Source: Ulota crispa (taxonomy: Eukaryota > Streptophyta > Bryopsida > Orthotrichales > Orthotrichaceae). Taken from it: DNA of 64,000 bases. The stretch is taken from positions 19,316,483-19,380,482 of the forward strand of contig OY987249.1 in NCBI GenBank assembly GCA_963920765.1. The letters run 5' to 3'. The position numbers and the translations under genes were made by a program. The notes under the pieces were generated by a model. The model worked only from the letters and a program-made list of their open reading frames with translations, ran no database searches and was not told the DNA's origin. Below, piece by piece: positions 62,594-64,000 of the stretch (the first letter of the stretch is position 1; every line of letters begins with the position of its first letter).

Positions 62594-64000
62594 CTGGTGG
62601 AAGAGCAACAAACACACAAATCTAAACAGATTAATAGAAGTGAAGGAGCAGTGAGAAGCAAATCAAAAGGTGCGAGACAAGGCACTATCACTGCTCAACA
62701 GCACAGGTATATGCTCCCACTGTACGAAATATCATATTACTACATGAGCACCTCCACCATAGAAAAGTCCAGAGAACAAGGATTCATACTCATCTCTACG
62801 ACTCAGAGTCAGGACTCTGACTCGTGCACAATCTCTGAAGCTGTGTGGGTGGGTGTCGGTGCGGATGCAGGAACATAATATGACAGCGATTTCAAAAGAA
62901 AGACCGACATGTGTATACATTTTATTTTAAAAAAAAGCACCCACCACCATGGACCACCAACATATATCTTTGTATAAAAGATACTCGCTGTCCGGGAAAA
63001 ACAGCTGCAAGGATAGAGCTTCAACGCCACGGTTCCGCATCTACACCCGCGCCATCGTCGATGCTACGAAGGACTAAAAGCTCTGTGGCTATCACAGCAT
63101 GCAACTCCGGCGCAGGTGCAGGTGCAGATACGTGGCATTGGAGCAGTTCATTATGGATGACGTCTAAAGCCCCCAAACACTAAAAGTAAGAGCAGCGTGC
63201 CCACACGAAGCCAAAACCAAAGTAGTCGCTAAGAATAACAATATTAAACCAGGTGTTCGGGATTCGGGAAGGACAAGCAAAAATGGAAAAAGAGTCCTCA
63301 CAAACGCTCTCACAAGAGTAGTCACGTACAAAGGAACAGCTCTTCCGCCATCGTAGACAATGCTAATAAATTCATGACAGTCACTTTATGCTTTGAAGCT
63401 TTCCAAATACGGTAAAACAAATGAGTTGGAGATCGGGTGACGTGAGTTCAGAGAAACCAGCCAGCGTTGCGAATTGACAAGGACGAAGAGATCCTGACCA
63501 ACTTCAAATGAATCCAATTCACGTCCTAGTAAGTTAACATATTTTTGCCACTTGCAATTCAGAGATAAGGCTGTTAATTTCTCTATGGAGATGATGAGGG
63601 AATGTTAGCCACTCTGTTGACTTCCACGGCAAGACCACACCACCAAGTACTGTACTTGAAAGTGAAGCACACACATAAGTTGCGTTCCAATTCGAGAGAA
63701 CCCCTGGTTTGTTTTCACCCCTAAAGGAATGACCAAGAATTCACGATTATAAAAAGACCACTACACTCTCTTATGTTTTGAAATATACAACTCAGATGGA
63801 GCAAAATTTTGTATCACCGACATCGGCGAAGAATATTGCAAACAGTTCAAAATATAAAAAAATAAAATAAAGACATGAAAAAAGTTCTCACACGATCTAC
63901 TCAAAACTGCTCAAAAGATATGAAGCACAAATTGGGCTTCTTGTTCCGGTAGGGCTTAAAGTCGACAGAGCCCCCCTGACTGACTACGGCCAGGTACGCG
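62594..64000 (-). other. MED18 upstream region, no further gene seen
   Basis: Should contain the missing first exon and leader of MED18. Short ORFs on both strands show no known family. Near 63717 a terminus-like CACCCCTAAAGG occurs, and near 63930-63960 a TTCTTGTTCCGGTAGGG, which together look like a decayed group A TTAA-type element. Confidence 0.35.

Noticed and set aside
62740..62760. ATGGTGGAG followed by a GTGCTC donor as the first MED18 exon (minus strand)
   Set aside because: It would join in phase, but gives only three residues with no similarity to the conserved MECVVQG-type start. Not strong enough to annotate.

Overview
This is a nuclear plant sequence. Six protein-coding genes could be reconstructed exon by exon. 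All have GT-AG introns except the intronless histone H3, and all match land-plant families: a SANT/DUF3755 protein, VPS18, a full-length ABCC transporter, histone H3, a PSTAIRE cyclin-dependent kinase (CDKA) and Mediator subunit 18. Introns are mostly about 100-700 bp, genes are far apart, and the space between them is AT-rich and full of short non-autonomous transposons. Histone H3 has Tyr41, as in non-seed land plants, rather than the Phe41 of seed-plant H3.1. Together these features suggest a non-seed plant, most likely a bryophyte, but the species was not identified.

Layout: 1-7.4 kb, AT-rich repeats. 8.87-12.28 kb (+), SANT/DUF3755 gene in 7 exons. 12.3-20.5 kb, nested MITEs, simple repeats and a 131-bp tandem duplication. 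21.64-29.80 kb (+), VPS18 in 24 exons. 29.8-40.2 kb, gene-free and repeat-rich. 41.54-48.40 kb (+), ABCC transporter in 14 exons. 49.85-50.26 kb (-), intronless histone H3 with duplicated E2F-type sites upstream. 50.6-54.4 kb, repeats. 55.26-57.65 kb (-), CDKA in 7 exons encoding 294 residues. 59.2-60.6 kb, foldback repeats. 60.95-62.59 kb (-), MED18, with the first short exon not found.

The genes do not form a pathway cluster. They are housekeeping functions that happen to be neighbours: endolysosomal tethering (VPS18), vacuolar or plasma-membrane export (ABCC), chromatin and S phase (H3), cell-cycle control (CDKA) and transcription (MED18, SANT protein).

The most unusual content is a set of at least nine non-autonomous elements in three related groups. 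They start CCC (or TCC), end GGG (or GGGA), and lie at TTAA or one-base variants of TTAA. That is the signature of the piggyBac superfamily, which to my knowledge is not an established component of land-plant genomes. Other points worth checking are a CDKA lacking the inhibitory Thr14 (Met in its place), a histone H3 with a mixed H3.1/H3.3 residue signature and a small stem-loop just after its stop codon, and two stop-free introns of 3n length in the ABCC gene.
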